Shown here piece by piece: positions 24,463-34,990 of a stretch of DNA of 64,000 nt. Below the pieces are notes generated by a model that ran no database searches, had not been told where the DNA came from, and saw only the letters and a list, made by a program, of their open reading frames with translations. The stretch is from positions 750,011 through 814,010 of the forward strand of contig CP135238.1 of the NCBI GenBank assembly GCA_032834875.1, given 5' to 3'. This DNA comes from Sulfuracidifex metallicus DSM 6482 = JCM 9184 (GTDB lineage Archaea; Thermoproteota; Thermoprotei_A; Sulfolobales; Sulfolobaceae). Both the position numbers and the translations under genes were made by a program. The stretch's first letter is position 1. The number at the start of each line of letters is the position of its first letter.

Positions 24463-25224
24463 TCAAATGTAGTCATATACATGATTCAAGTCTAGGATTT
24501 CATTTTCTTCTCCCTCTTCTTTGATTAGGGAATAATCTTCCTGACGTATCTTTAGCTCTAACAAGGAATCGTCCCTTCTACCTTTCACCAGCTTTGACGA
24601 CATGAGGTCTATAATCGTTACTGGTCCGTAGAGTCTACCTTCAATCATCAAGTAAGCCTTCCAAGTGTCGAACTCCTTTAACAATCCAATCTCATGTGTT
24701 ACAATAAAACCTTCCTTTCCATATTTCCTTATCCATTGGATAACGATTTTCTTTCTATTTTTATCAAGATTCTCAAAGGGTTCGTCTACGGCTATCACTT
24801 TAGGCTTTGAGGAAAAAGCTAGAGCTGTAAGTGTCAGTGTTCTCTCGCCTAAAGAAAGGGAGAACAAGCTCCTTTTCTTAAAGTTGACTCCAGTCTCCTC
24901 CATCATCTTCAGGAAGGTTTCATGGTCGCTTCCTTTAATTTCCGAATAGATTGAAATCAAGTCGTCGACGTCACGTGCTAAGTAATATGCCTCAGGGAGA
25001 TTGGTGGACAGCTCTGTATAGCCACGCACATCTCTCATTAATTCCTTTCCGTCGATTTTCACACTACCCTTATATCTGTAAAATCCGCTTAATACCTTTA
25101 ATAGGCTGGACTTTCCTGACCCGTTCGGACCTAAGATCAATGCCTTTTCTTCCAACCTGAAGTTAACGTCTTTCAAGATCCGATTTTCCCCAAGGAATAA
25201 GCTTAGACCTTCTGCTTCTATCAT
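24463..25224 (-). CDS. ABC transporter ATP-binding protein
   Basis: A 253-residue ATPase. Walker A is GPNGSGKSS near residue 34, the signature is unusual (SLSLGERTL, with LSLGE for LSGGQ), Walker B is VIAVDEPFENLD, and the H-loop is VTHE. It faces away from the permease genes at 25322-26806, which share the intergenic region, so the three genes plausibly form one exporter with a divergent ATPase. Substrate unknown. Confidence 0.85.
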   Translation of the reverse strand: MIEAEGLSLFLGENRILKDVNFRLEEKALILGPNGSGKSSLLKVLSGFYRYKGSVKIDGKELMRDVRGYTELSTNLPEAYYLARDVDDLISIYSEIKGSDHETFLKMMEETGVNFKKRSLFSLSLGERTLTLTALAFSSKPKVIAVDEPFENLDKNRKKIVIQWIRKYGKEGFIVTHEIGLLKEFDTWKAYLMIEGRLYGPVTIIDLMSSKLVKGRRDDSLLELKIRQEDYSLIKEEGEENEILDLNHVYDYI

Positions 25225-25321
25225 GTCTTGTGAATTCTCTTCTTTTAATAAAAGCTATGGATTAAGTTCATAAAATGTACCTTCCATTCGGTAATTAAAT
25301 TTTGAGGAACTCATTAAAGTC

Positions 25322-26127
25322 ATGAAATACTTCAAGTATGCATTCACTTCAATGTTGAAGAACAAGAGGACGCTAGTCTGGCTCTCTTTCTCTCCTTTTT
25401 ATTTGAGTCCCTTTTCACCTTTTACTTAGCTCATGTGGGAGGCTTAATCAATAGGACGGTAGTGTTGAACGCTTCTAGTGCAATGTTTAGCATGATCGTG
25501 ATGTTCGCCATGAGCGTAGCTTCAGTTGCAATAGGGAGATCCTTTGTTGATCAGTCGAGATCCTTTGGCTATCTCTTTAAGTTCAGCAGATTAAATCCAT
25601 GGGCATATGTTATCCAGTTCACACTGGCAATAGTGTTCCCGTTCTTATTAATCGGGTTATCCTTCATTATTATAACCTCCTTGTTGTTTTATGTTAAATT
25701 TGGACTTTTTGTTTTACCAGATAACATGTTAGGAGCTTTATTTACGTCACTCTTAGCAGGTTTAATTTTATTTGAATTGACAGTACTTAGCAACGGAATT
25801 TTTCTCAGATTGCAGGGAAGGAAGAACATTAACTTCATACAGTTCTTACCAATTTTCCTCTACCTTGCCCTAGATTGGTCTATTGTAGAGACTGGAACTC
25901 ACGGGAGTTTTTACTACGCCTCACCATTTCTTTCAACTACATATTTAATAACATATTCCTTTACAGATTCAAGGACTTTCTTCGCAGATACATTAACGCC
26001 TTATCGCTTTAGCATTGAGCTTAGTATTCTCTCTGGAATATTCTGGATTTTCGTGCTTTTAATTGTAAATCCGTTAATAATTGAAGCAATACATTTAACA
26101 CCAGAAGGCGAAGAGAGGGTAATTTAA
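25322..26127 (+). pseudogene. ABC-2-like permease, apparently frameshifted near its N-terminus
   Basis: The gene seems to start at the ATG at 25322 (MKYFKYAFTSMLKNKRTLVWLSF), but that frame stops at the TAG near 25430. The continuing frame, read from about 25390, gives FLFESLFTFYLAHVGGLINRTVVL and runs open to 26127 with six membrane helices. The two pieces join naturally if one or two bases are corrected in the pyrimidine tract CTCTCTTTCTCTCC near 25380-25393. Alternatively translation begins at the GTG at 25435 and the protein lacks its first helix. It could be a sequencing error, a slipped tract or a real inactivation. The neighbours are the divergent ATPase and the next membrane protein. 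Confidence 0.6.
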
Positions 26128-26128
26128 A

Positions 26129-26806
26129 ATGAATGATCAAGATCCTCTTAGTGGTTTTCATGAGAGCGAGAGCATAGCCCGAAAGGCGTATTTTAGGCTT
26201 GCCAGAAAGAACATTGGAATCACTTACCTTGTTGTCTCCACATATGTTCCTTTAATCTATGTCTTGTCAATAATTTACTTGGATTTCTCTGAGAGGTCTC
26301 CGTTTTTATCTCAAATAGCATGGGAACTAACTCACTCTCCTTTTATATATATAACTTATATGTTAATTGTTTCCATTTTAATATATAGGCTAAAGAAAAT
26401 ACCGCTAGTATTGGAGAAAATTCAAGAGATAAAGAAGAGAGAGCCACCGAAGAGATTACGAAAATTTAGCCGACTTTTAGCTTCAAGCTTCTCACCCTTG
26501 ACTTACTTGCCAACCGTGATTTATCTTGTAGTAGTCTTAGCCTTACTTGACGTTTTGCCGTTAAACAAAGAACTTTCTAATATTATAGGGAATATTGTAA
26601 ATTTATCTATATTAATTCTTATTTTGCTCTATTTCCATAAGATTTTCTCTCAGCTAAATGTAGATAAACCTAGGGTTGAGGACTTCATAGCCATAGCTGG
26701 TGCGATAGTAGGATTTATAGGAGGAATTTTCAATCCCTACTTTTTCTTTGTGTTCTCTTTTTCCTGGATGATAGCTGGTTTGAGCATCGTAAGGAAGTTT
26801 TGGTGA
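26129..26806 (+). CDS. Membrane protein, likely ABC exporter partner
   Basis: A 225-residue protein with six predicted membrane helices and a charged linker (KIQEIKKREPPKRLRKF) in the middle. It begins two bases after the stop of the permease-like gene, so they are cotranscribed and probably coupled. The family is not recognised. The next gene, a winged-helix regulator, follows after 6 bases, completing a permease-membrane protein-regulator operon. Confidence 0.65.
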   Translation: MNDQDPLSGFHESESIARKAYFRLARKNIGITYLVVSTYVPLIYVLSIIYLDFSERSPFLSQIAWELTHSPFIYITYMLIVSILIYRLKKIPLVLEKIQEIKKREPPKRLRKFSRLLASSFSPLTYLPTVIYLVVVLALLDVLPLNKELSNIIGNIVNLSILILILLYFHKIFSQLNVDKPRVEDFIAIAGAIVGFIGGIFNPYFFFVFSFSWMIAGLSIVRKFW

Positions 26807-26812
26807 TGGGAA

Positions 26813-27130
26813 GTGGCGGAAGAATTTAAAGAGCTAATGCAAATGATGCGGTCTCCCGTCTTCTCAAACTCCGTCAGGGTAGGCATATTATTAATCTTGT
26901 TAGGAGTTGACAGACTAACCTTCACCGATTTACTTAAGTCTATAGATCTATCTAAGTCTTCCCTGTATTCTCACCTTAAGGTATTGCAGGATAACGGAAT
27001 GATAATTGTTAAGGACGTGTTTACGATATCTAGACCTAGAACGATGATACAGATAACGCCCAAGGGAAAAACAGCTCTTCAGAAGTATTTAGAGTTAATA
27101 GAGAAATATTCAAAAAGAGATTCGACATGA
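26813..27130 (+). CDS. Winged-helix transcriptional regulator
   Basis: A 105-residue DNA-binding protein of the MarR/ArsR-like winged-helix type: FTDLLKSIDLSKSSLYSHLKVLQDNGMI gives the helix-turn-helix near residues 36-63, followed by the beta wing (ISRPRTMIQITPKGKTAL). GTG start, 6 bases after the preceding gene. As the last gene of the exporter operon it probably controls it in response to the exported compound. Confidence 0.8.
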   Translation: MAEEFKELMQMMRSPVFSNSVRVGILLILLGVDRLTFTDLLKSIDLSKSSLYSHLKVLQDNGMIIVKDVFTISRPRTMIQITPKGKTALQKYLELIEKYSKRDST

Positions 27131-27300
27131 GTCCATCTACACTTTGTTGAAGAATTTTCTATAGTTTGTTTAAAAAGACTCTCATTGTTAAGGTAAATTA
27201 AAAGATATTAATAGTGGAAGTTTGGAATAGAAGAAAAAAGAATTAAGAAAAAATTGAGAAAAAGAAATAAAATAAAAAAGGGGAGAAATGATTAAGATCC

Positions 27301-28200
27301 CTAGTTTGTCATCTTCCTGATGTCCTCCCACATGGAGTCAACAGCTTCCTGCATAATTTCTATTTCCTTTTTGTCTAGTTTGGAGAACCTGCCCTGAAGC
27401 TTCAGATATTCCTCAATCGGCTTCCTCTTCTCCAAGAGGGTCTTGCTTATTCCAGTCAGGCTGAACTTTCCATTCAAAACTTCGAATAAAGGCCAGATCC
27501 CGGTCTCCACGGCCAGCCTAGCTATCTCTATTGTCAAGCTACTGTCGAATCTCCATCCTGGTGGGCATGGCGACAGAAGATGCAAATAACGGAATCCTTG
27601 AATTTCCTTAGCTTTCCTCACCTTCCCCTGATAGTCGAATGGATAGGCTATCGATGCAGTTGCTACATAAGGTATTTTATGCTGCATCATGATGAAAGGT
27701 AAAGGTTTCTTGAATTCCCTCTTACCTGCAGGGGTAGTAGTGGTCCATGCACCGTACGGCGTCAATGATGACCTCTGAATACCAGTGTTCATAAAGGCTT
27801 CGTTATCGTAACAGATGTATATCATATCCTCGTTTCTTTCCGCTGCACCGCTCAACCCAGCGAAGCCTATATCTCCTGTAGCTCCGTCTCCAGCCCAAAC
27901 TACTACTTTTGCGTCTTCGCCCTTCAACTTAATCTGTCTAGACACTCCAGAAGCTATTGCAGGAGCAGCTGCGAATGCGCTATGGATCACGGGGACCGTG
28001 GAAGGTGAACCGTGAATATCACCCATGATAACAGTGCTACAGGACGCAGGCACAACAAGTACAGTCTTCTTTCCCATAATCTCCAACATTAGGTCAAGCT
28101 CCTTAGGTATGGGACAGCCTGGGCAAGCAGCGTTTCCTCTAAAGAAATATTGTTCTCTTACTATTCTCTTGGACCTTATGTTTTCTGGTATCTCAGTCAT
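27301..28200 (-). CDS. porB: 2-oxoacid:ferredoxin oxidoreductase, beta subunit (pyruvate type)
   Basis: A 299-residue thiamine-diphosphate-binding subunit. The N-terminal CPGCPIP cluster motif is at about residues 22-28, the ThDP/Mg motif GDGATGDIG near 100, and the substrate-loop signature [15 protein letters not shown] near 130. It catalyses CoA-dependent oxidative decarboxylation of pyruvate or a related 2-oxoacid, passing electrons to ferredoxin. It is the last of four genes (gamma-delta-alpha-beta); its start overlaps the alpha gene's stop by 8 bases. Whether pyruvate or a branched-chain oxoacid is preferred cannot be settled by reading. Confidence 0.92.
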   Translation of the reverse strand: MTEIPENIRSKRIVREQYFFRGNAACPGCPIPKELDLMLEIMGKKTVLVVPASCSTVIMGDIHGSPSTVPVIHSAFAAAPAIASGVSRQIKLKGEDAKVVVWAGDGATGDIGFAGLSGAAERNEDMIYICYDNEAFMNTGIQRSSLTPYGAWTTTTPAGKREFKKPLPFIMMQHKIPYVATASIAYPFDYQGKVRKAKEIQGFRYLHLLSPCPPGWRFDSSLTIEIARLAVETGIWPLFEVLNGKFSLTGISKTLLEKRKPIEEYLKLQGRFSKLDKKEIEIMQEAVDSMWEDIRKMTN

Positions 28201-29350
28201 TTAACCACCTCTCTTGGAATTTCTCGCCAGAGATGACGTCATTCATTACCTTCTGGAAGTGTGTAGGTCTAACGTCCTTTCCGCCTAATCCAGCGATAAC
28301 GCTCATGATCTCTATCCCTGATCCGTATAGTTTGCTTTTTAATTCTCCAGCTAGTATACCACCGAATCCGAAGGAATACTCCCTATCGAATACGACAATC
28401 TTGCTTACACCCCTTACAACTTCGCGAACCTTTTCAGGGAAAGGTCTTATAACTCTGAGCTTTATAAGACCCACCTTCTTCCCTTCCTTTCTCATTCTCC
28501 TTACTGCCTCCTTGGCGTCCCCGCTCCATGCTCCCGCAGTTAAGAAGACGTATTCAGCGTCGTTGCAATTGAAGCACTCTATCATGCCGTCCTGATCTCT
28601 TCCTGATAGATTAGCATACTCATGAGCAGTTCTCTCTATCACCTCCTCGCTTTGCCTCATGGCAATCATTGCGTCGCGTTTGAACTTCATGTAGTCGTCA
28701 GGCTGAGCCAATGGACCCACATTAATTGGATCGCTGAAGTCCACTAGGTTAAACTCCCTAGGCGGAACGAATCTCTCAACGTCTTCGTCATCTAGAATCT
28801 CTAGCCTCTCCATGGTATGGGTAAGTATAAAACCATCGAATCCAACCATCACCGGAAGAAGGACTTTCTTATCCTCGCTGATTTTGAAGGCTTGTATTGT
28901 CATGTCGTATGCGTCCTGAACGTTTTCAGCCATCATCATTATCCACGACGAGTCCCTCTTTGTGAAGAAGTCCTGGTGATCGTCCCATATGCTCCAAGGC
29001 TCTGCAATTGCTCTGGTAGCTACGGCAGAAACTATCGGAACTCTTTCTCCTCCTACCCAGTATATCATTTCTCCCATGTATAGAAGACCCTGCGAGGATG
29101 TAGCAGTGAATACCCTGGAACCGGAGATAGCCGCGCCGTACACTGCAGCCAATGCGGAGTGCTCCCCCTCAACTTTGATCAATTCAGCCTTTAATTCTCC
29201 CCTTTCTATGTACTCCGCAAGCTTTTCCAACATTGTTGTCTGTGGCGTTATAGGGAAAACAGAGAGAACCTGAGGTTTTGTCTGCTTCACTGCGTAAGCT
29301 ACGGCATGGTTACCCTCCATCGCTACCGTGTTTCTCGTGACACTTATCAT
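28193..29350 (-). CDS. porA: 2-oxoacid:ferredoxin oxidoreductase, alpha subunit
   Basis: A 385-residue subunit with the family N-terminus ([26 protein letters not shown], including YPITPQ-like FPITPQ), the pyrimidine-binding region [29 protein letters not shown] and the C-terminal transketolase-like domain ([12 protein letters not shown]). It completes the ThDP active site together with beta. It starts one base after the delta gene stop, so the operon is tightly coupled. Confidence 0.92.
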   Translation of the reverse strand: MISVTRNTVAMEGNHAVAYAVKQTKPQVLSVFPITPQTTMLEKLAEYIERGELKAELIKVEGEHSALAAVYGAAISGSRVFTATSSQGLLYMGEMIYWVGGERVPIVSAVATRAIAEPWSIWDDHQDFFTKRDSSWIMMMAENVQDAYDMTIQAFKISEDKKVLLPVMVGFDGFILTHTMERLEILDDEDVERFVPPREFNLVDFSDPINVGPLAQPDDYMKFKRDAMIAMRQSEEVIERTAHEYANLSGRDQDGMIECFNCNDAEYVFLTAGAWSGDAKEAVRRMRKEGKKVGLIKLRVIRPFPEKVREVVRGVSKIVVFDREYSFGFGGILAGELKSKLYGSGIEIMSVIAGLGGKDVRPTHFQKVMNDVISGEKFQERWLND

Positions 29351-29351
29351 G

Positions 29352-29612
29352 TCATTTCACCTCCGTGACCATATCTATAGCCTTCTGTGGGCATATTTGA
29401 GCACAGACTCCGCATCCCTTGCAATAGTCATAGTCAATTCTCACGTCGAATCCCTCTAGTAAATCGATGCTGTTTTCTGGACAGTAGATGACACAAAGCC
29501 TACACTTGGTACACTTGTCGTAGTTTATCACCGGTCTAGTTAGTCTCCATTCTCCTGTAAGCCCCGCAGAGCCAACCCTCGGTCTTCCTATGGGAATAGG
29601 GTAATCTATCAT
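29352..29612 (-). CDS. porD: 2-oxoacid:ferredoxin oxidoreductase, delta (2x[4Fe-4S]) subunit
   Basis: An 86-residue ferredoxin-like subunit with two complete cluster motifs, [13 protein letters not shown] and [13 protein letters not shown], in the C-terminal 55 residues. It relays electrons from the ThDP site to free ferredoxin. Its start overlaps the gamma gene's stop by 4 bases. Confidence 0.94.
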   Translation of the reverse strand: MIDYPIPIGRPRVGSAGLTGEWRLTRPVINYDKCTKCRLCVIYCPENSIDLLEGFDVRIDYDYCKGCGVCAQICPQKAIDMVTEVK

Positions 29613-30151
29613 ATTTTTCTCACCTCCTCATATCCTATCCTCACAGCCTCAGCGTTAATTTTACCTAACTCTCCTTCGAATTCTTGCTCTACAATTTCCT
29701 CTACAGTGCCAACTGATACCATATTCACAACCTTAGCTATTGCTCCTAACATTGCTGTGTTGATCAACTTCCATCCTGCCATGGACAAGTTAAGCTTGTC
29801 CGCTATCCCGTTCGCGTCAAGGAAGTACGTCTTGTTCCACATGCTCCTAGGGTTCTTTGTGTTAAGGAGCAGGGAGCCTTTCTCCTTGAGACCTTCTAAA
29901 GGGTTTGTAACGTTAAAGAGAGACATGTCGAAAACTGCCACCAAGTCAGGATTATAGACCTCTCTGTGCATGTAAATCGGCTCGTCTGATAGCCTTACGT
30001 AAGACGTAACGGGAGCTCCCCTCCTTTCGCCCCCGAAGTAAGGTATAGATTGACCATATTTGCCTTCTTTTACGAAGGCTTTCACCAGGAGTTCCCCCGC
30101 GCTGACAATCCCCATCCCGCCTCTACCTTTAAGAACTATTTCCCAGTTCAT
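29609..30151 (-). CDS. porG: 2-oxoacid:ferredoxin oxidoreductase, gamma subunit
   Basis: A 180-residue gamma subunit, first gene of the por operon. The family N-terminus reads GRGGMGIVSAGELLVKAF, followed by SIPYFGGERRGAPVTSYVRLSD, both typical of PorG/VorG. A TATA-rich stretch upstream of 30151 is the likely operon promoter. Confidence 0.92.
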   Translation of the reverse strand: MNWEIVLKGRGGMGIVSAGELLVKAFVKEGKYGQSIPYFGGERRGAPVTSYVRLSDEPIYMHREVYNPDLVAVFDMSLFNVTNPLEGLKEKGSLLLNTKNPRSMWNKTYFLDANGIADKLNLSMAGWKLINTAMLGAIAKVVNMVSVGTVEEIVEQEFEGELGKINAEAVRIGYEEVRKI

Positions 30152-30447
30152 TATGTTAGAATATCGTTATTGTAAAATTTACCAGTTTCATTGAATACTT
30201 GATGAGAAAAGGATTAACGTCGTTATGAGGAAAACGACTTTCGTGTTAGAAATATTTTGTGCATGATATATACACTTTATACGTCATTATCTTGAGAGAG
30301 TAAGCTAGATAGTGAAGGTAAGTAGATAGGGAAAGTTATAGCATCTATGCTCTTACTCTTTTAAAAAGAATAGCATCCTTCTTTTTTTTAACTTTATAAA
30401 GTTGTTCACTTAATGGTCTTTTATAAAATTATCTTGTCTTATCCTTA

Positions 30448-31521
30448 ATGAAACCGCAAATTCATAAAAAGAACAAAAAGAGAGCTGCAGCCTCTAACAT
30501 GGTTTATATAGGGGCTATTGTAATTTTAATAATTTTAGCAGCTATAGGATTCGGATTATATGCAACGAAGTCTTCGGTAACTACTACTGTGACCAGCACT
30601 TCTACTACTACTACAACTGCTACCGTAACTTCATTGCCTCCAAGCGACGAAATCCTGCTCAACGACTCAGGAACCTTGTACAACAACATGGTAATAACTC
30701 AACATTACACAGCAAACTACGCATGTGAGAACACTTCCTCAGTTCAGTCATTATTCAGCGGACTTCCAGGTCAGGAACAGCAGAGCACTGACTGCGAGGT
30801 TGGAGTTGGCGTAGTACCTTCTGGCACTTTGCCTCTATTCGTCTTGACCCCTGCATACGCTGGGCTATCCATATTCGGATATCAACCTTTAGGCGCAACC
30901 CCTGAGGGATTCCCAACCTTCACCTACAACGGCACAACTCACGTGGTATTAACCAACTGCCCAGGAATGGGAGCTTCAAACCCAGCATTAATGTGCGTAG
31001 ACCATCCTTTCCTACTTTACTCTCCATACTTCACAGCAGTTGAGCAGCACTTGGGAATAAAGAACGGACTGAACGTAACCTTGAGCAACGGACAGACAGT
31101 TCACGCTGACGAAGGAGTACTATTCACCCCTGCACACACACACCTCATAGCGACAAGCACAGGAAACAGCTCAATAGGCTGGTACTTGGTTGTTGTACTA
31201 GTTATGGATCCAAACATAATGCCCAACCCAATAACTGGTCAATGCCAGGACGTAGTTCCAAGCAACTTAACAGACCCTACAGCCAACTGTTTGACAAACA
31301 TTACTTCATTGGAGCACGCAATGACAACTTATGACAGCGCTGTAATAGCTGCAAACGCAAATAACCCAATATGGCAGACTCTTAACGACGCATTCCACGT
31401 TGGAGGACTTCAGGTAATAGTTCCAGGCTTAAACAGTCCAGCTGACTTAATGAACACTTCCAACACTAACGTAGTACTGTACTTCAGCACTCCAAACATG
31501 TACCCACCAAACCCAATCTAA
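30448..31521 (+). CDS. Membrane-anchored extracellular protein, Cys- and Asn-rich, unknown
   Basis: A 357-residue protein: basic N-terminus, one membrane helix at about residues 18-42, a Thr/Ser linker (residues 44-62), then an extracellular domain with six cysteines (YACEN, TDCEV, TNCPG, LMCVD, GQCQD, ANCLT) that could make three disulfides. Numerous N-x-S/T sites suggest glycosylation. Codons are strongly biased (AAC, GGA, CCA, ACA), which points to high expression. No family is recognised; a pseudoperiplasmic binding or redox role is possible. Monocistronic. Confidence 0.7.
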   Translation: MKPQIHKKNKKRAAASNMVYIGAIVILIILAAIGFGLYATKSSVTTTVTSTSTTTTTATVTSLPPSDEILLNDSGTLYNNMVITQHYTANYACENTSSVQSLFSGLPGQEQQSTDCEVGVGVVPSGTLPLFVLTPAYAGLSIFGYQPLGATPEGFPTFTYNGTTHVVLTNCPGMGASNPALMCVDHPFLLYSPYFTAVEQHLGIKNGLNVTLSNGQTVHADEGVLFTPAHTHLIATSTGNSSIGWYLVVVLVMDPNIMPNPITGQCQDVVPSNLTDPTANCLTNITSLEHAMTTYDSAVIAANANNPIWQTLNDAFHVGGLQVIVPGLNSPADLMNTSNTNVVLYFSTPNMYPPNPI

Positions 31522-32020
31522 CAACTTATTTCTAAAGAATTTTTTTCTTTTATTCTTCTACACTTTTTATACTCTTCTAGGATATACTGGACGTTCATCT
31601 CATTTCAATTTCTTTAAAAAGAATTAAATTCAGGGCTCTGAATATCTAGATAGTCTTTTTCATTGACGGGAAATTCATTATCACTGAGTTATAATTATAG
31701 GTAACTACTTTAAATTGCTGATTTTCTATATACATGTCGTTCCTTACATGCTACTTTAGCACATGTTATACCTTAACGGCTAAACGATTTAATACTAAGG
31801 ATGGATACTGAGAGAAGAGAGTGCATACATAATGCTTTTTCTCTTTTGATTATAACTATAATATTATTTAATATATATTTATTAATAAATAAATAAAATG
31901 GAATATTTTAGAAATGAAAATAGTAAGAATAGAGACAGTTAGAGCCTTTAATATTTTCCCTAAAACTTTTTCAAATGTATATATATATATATTATGTATA
32001 TATAATCGGCTCTGGTACTC
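31522..32020. other. Intergenic with AT-repeat tract
   Basis: About 500 AT-rich bases. The right end is a tract of alternating TA (near 31977-32000) running directly into the start of the truncated permease frame. No other feature is recognised. Confidence 0.5.
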
Positions 32021-32896
32021 ATGGGAGTAAGGGTCTCCGCAAAGTATGCAATGGTAATGTCAACTATAGAAATGATAACAATTGTAGCATTAGCAATTAC
32101 TTTTCTGAAGAATAGCGGTTGGCATTTCTATAACCCTATCACAGGAATTTCTCCAGCTCTACTGGAGGCGGTAGTCTTCGGCTTAGGTATACCAACTGGT
32201 TACGGATCTATAGCTCCTTTAGGTTATGATGCCTCCTCCAAGAGCATCGCTAAGGTTGCAATTACGGTGGTGTTCTACGGTGGTTTACTAGCAGCTTTCT
32301 TCTTCTATGCCCTTGGTGCTTTAGGCTTTACCGGCAACCTTGTAACATACCTGCTTACCCACTTCGGGCTGCTTGGAGGTATAGCCATAGGTTTAATTGC
32401 GTTGAACGATGGAACGTTGGGAGGAATGGCTTATATTCTGGCAAACTCTAGGACCTTGAAGGCAATGTCAGAGGATTCAGTATTCCCCAAGCTGTTCGCC
32501 AAGGATAGAAATGGAAGTCCCTTCTATGCTGAATTGGCAATATCAACAATTTTCGTATCTGTAGTTGTGACTTTAACAGCCTTCATAGGTTTATTCGGAG
32601 CCTTTACCGTACTTGGAGGTCTAGCTGGAATATTCAACTTGTTTATACACACTTCAGCTGACCTCTCTCTTATCAACATAACCGCACGGAAATTCAAGAA
32701 ACATGTAAAGGAGTTAACCTTAGGAGTTATAGCTACTGCTGTGAGCTTGTTCGTTCTCATATATTCCTTCCCATCCTTTCCATCTTCGTGGACTGATTTC
32801 TTCTTGATATGGATTATAGCTGGCTTTCTATTCCTTGAAGTGAAAGAAATAGCTAACGACTGGATGCAAAAGGATGAAGAAGAAAAGAAGGAATAA
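32021..32896 (+). pseudogene. APC-family amino-acid permease, 5'-truncated
   Basis: A 291-residue frame that begins inside the family: GVRVSAKYAMVMSTIEMITIVALAI corresponds to the region near helix 5-6 of APC permeases, which are usually 450-500 residues long. The first four or five helices are missing, and the TA-repeat tract lies immediately upstream. Seven or eight helices remain, with the conserved ANSRTLKAMSEDSVFPK motif intact. A protein lacking helices 1 and 3 of the LeuT fold could not form the transport site, so this is probably a pseudogene. An intact paralogue lies just downstream on the other strand (33021-34421). Confidence 0.7.
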
Positions 32897-33020
32897 TTTT
32901 CTATTTTAGGGCATTTATATATCCATTTATATATCAATGTTACTACTAGTATTTTTGTTTTATCATATTATTAACGTTATTTCTCTTTTTATAGAGATTC
33001 ACGCAATCATGTATTTTTAG

Positions 33021-34421
33021 TTATTCTTCCAGATCTGGCTCAATGAGCCTCAGCTTTCTGGACCTCAGGATAAATATTCCTCCCAGTGAAAGCATAAACA
33101 TCAAAGCTAGAACGTAGTAAAGTGGAGGAATATTAAAGGCAGTGCCAGCTTCTGCTATTCCAAGGATCACCGCTGAAAACATGAACGTTGCAGTAGCTCC
33201 TGCAACGACTCCGATTAAATAGGAGAATTTTCCTTTTATGGTCATGTAAATGACAGTCAGAGAGTCCATGCCAAACTCCAAGAGAAGGAAAGCTCCAGCA
33301 GAGGTCAGCACTAAGCCGAAGAATGATTGAAGGCTAGAAGATGACAACTGAATCAACTGCACCAATATCTCCAGGGCAGTTATGGCTAGTATTGCAATCC
33401 AAGGGCTACCATTAACTCTTGTGCTAGAGAACCAATGAGGTAACAATCCCTCTCTTCCTGCAGAGAACCAAACTCTACTTAGGATGTAAGCTGTTAGCCA
33501 AAGGGAACTCGCTGTGGACGCTATTACGGCAATGTCGATAGTCCAAACATAACCCGGAATGACGAAACTTGCCCACGTAGCTAGAGGATCCACTGAAGAG
33601 CTCAGGGCAGCCTCTGGTGTTTCCACTGCCATTATTGGCATAGTTATCAAGTAAATCATGAATACGCTCACTAGTCCTATGATTCCAGATAGACCAGGCC
33701 ACTGTCTAGGTTTCTTAGCCTCCTCAGAGGCGTAACTGTCAATTTCCCACCCGTCAAGTATTGTTGCAACTATGACCATGGTTGCAGCTAACCTTAGGAA
33801 TTTCCCGTTAAAGAAACTTGGATCTAAGAAAATTGACGTAGATATTGGTTTAACGTTGTGGTTGCCCAAGTCAGCTAATCCCACAAGGATGAAAAACGAT
33901 AGAACTACAATTTCCACAGCCAGGAATGCTTCCGTTATCTTTGCCGTGGGTTTTGCTCCAAGGAGAAGGGGAACTGTAGCAACGAGTACCCACCCTATCC
34001 CCACCATTGAGTCGAGGAAAATGCTGGTTACTTCCTGGTGTGATATAAGTCCTATTCTGTAAAGTAAGTCTAAAGTATATTCCCCCGCAGGGATCACTAT
34101 TGGAGGAAGGGATAGAAAATACGCTAGAGAGACTATCCAGAATTGGAATGAGCCGTACTTTGGACCTACAAGCTTAGCCCCCCAATGGTAAGATGCCCCA
34201 GCATTTGGTGAAACCTTGTTTAGTTTCCTTAAGATTATGGACGCGAAGAGGAAGAAAGGGAAAGAAACTATAACCGACATTGTGGCGTGAATACCCATCA
34301 AGAGAACCATGCTTCCGTATGCTGCAGATATACTGAAGGCAGGGGCTACGCTTGAAGTAGAAAGCGTAACCAAATCTAAGATATGAAGAACCTTCCCCTT
34401 AAGTTCTCCCACACTTATCAC
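33021..34421 (-). CDS. APC-family amino-acid/polyamine permease
   Basis: A 466-residue LeuT-fold permease with 12 predicted helices. Helix 1 has the family break (SSVAPAFSISAAYGS), helix 2-3 the SPNAGASYHWGAKLVGPKYG motif, and helix 6 the WEIDSYASEEAKKP motif. The substrate is not predictable. It is convergent with the truncated permease at 32021. Confidence 0.88.
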   Translation of the reverse strand: MISVGELKGKVLHILDLVTLSTSSVAPAFSISAAYGSMVLLMGIHATMSVIVSFPFFLFASIILRKLNKVSPNAGASYHWGAKLVGPKYGSFQFWIVSLAYFLSLPPIVIPAGEYTLDLLYRIGLISHQEVTSIFLDSMVGIGWVLVATVPLLLGAKPTAKITEAFLAVEIVVLSFFILVGLADLGNHNVKPISTSIFLDPSFFNGKFLRLAATMVIVATILDGWEIDSYASEEAKKPRQWPGLSGIIGLVSVFMIYLITMPIMAVETPEAALSSSVDPLATWASFVIPGYVWTIDIAVIASTASSLWLTAYILSRVWFSAGREGLLPHWFSSTRVNGSPWIAILAITALEILVQLIQLSSSSLQSFFGLVLTSAGAFLLLEFGMDSLTVIYMTIKGKFSYLIGVVAGATATFMFSAVILGIAEAGTAFNIPPLYYVLALMFMLSLGGIFILRSRKLRLIEPDLEE

Positions 34422-34690
34422 ACTTTGATTTATTTTTATACTTCGTTAAAAATAGATAATTAATATTAACAAGTGATACGGTATGAAATATTCCCCTTAT
34501 CATTCCTACTCTCAGTTGGATAGCCTATCCATAGTATTTAAAGTTTACTCTATTTATAGTAAACTATGTGTGCCTATAGCACATAGGAATATCATCGTTG
34601 TGGAGGGATTTTACTAAGCGTTAAGTGCATAAGTGAGAGTTAACGTAAGAAGGAATAATCCTATTAGAATTGAGGAACTTAACATGACTG

Positions 34691-34990
34691 ATGAAGTGTA
34701 ACATATGCGGAAAGGAAAGCGACGCAGACACCTCAGTTAAGGTTATGAAATGGATAATTTCGCATTACAAGAAACACAACTATCCTGTACAAGAAATTAG
34801 GAGAGTACTAGATGAAGGTTGTCAGTCATTATGGAAATGTAAGGAGTATGAAGAAGAAGATTCTACGGGTAAGGAGTATTTAGTTTCTTCCAACATGAGA
34901 CTAATTATTATAGAAGATCAAGATGGAACTTCGATAATTTTAGGGAAAAATGATGGTACTTTCGAACCTATATCTTTCAAGAGACGGTAA
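34691..34990 (+). CDS. Small zinc-ribbon-like hypothetical protein
   Basis: A 99-residue protein that opens with a CxxC knuckle (MKCNICGKES) and has two further Cys (DEGCQSLWKCKEY) that could complete a zinc site. The C-terminal half (MRLIIIEDQDGTSIILGKNDGTF) is beta-rich. Family not recognised. It stands alone between the APC permease and a membrane protein. Confidence 0.6.
   Translation: MKCNICGKESDADTSVKVMKWIISHYKKHNYPVQEIRRVLDEGCQSLWKCKEYEEEDSTGKEYLVSSNMRLIIIEDQDGTSIILGKNDGTFEPISFKRR

Noticed and set aside
28233-29957. Plus-strand frames opposite the por operon
   Set aside because: Antisense shadows of strongly supported enzyme genes.
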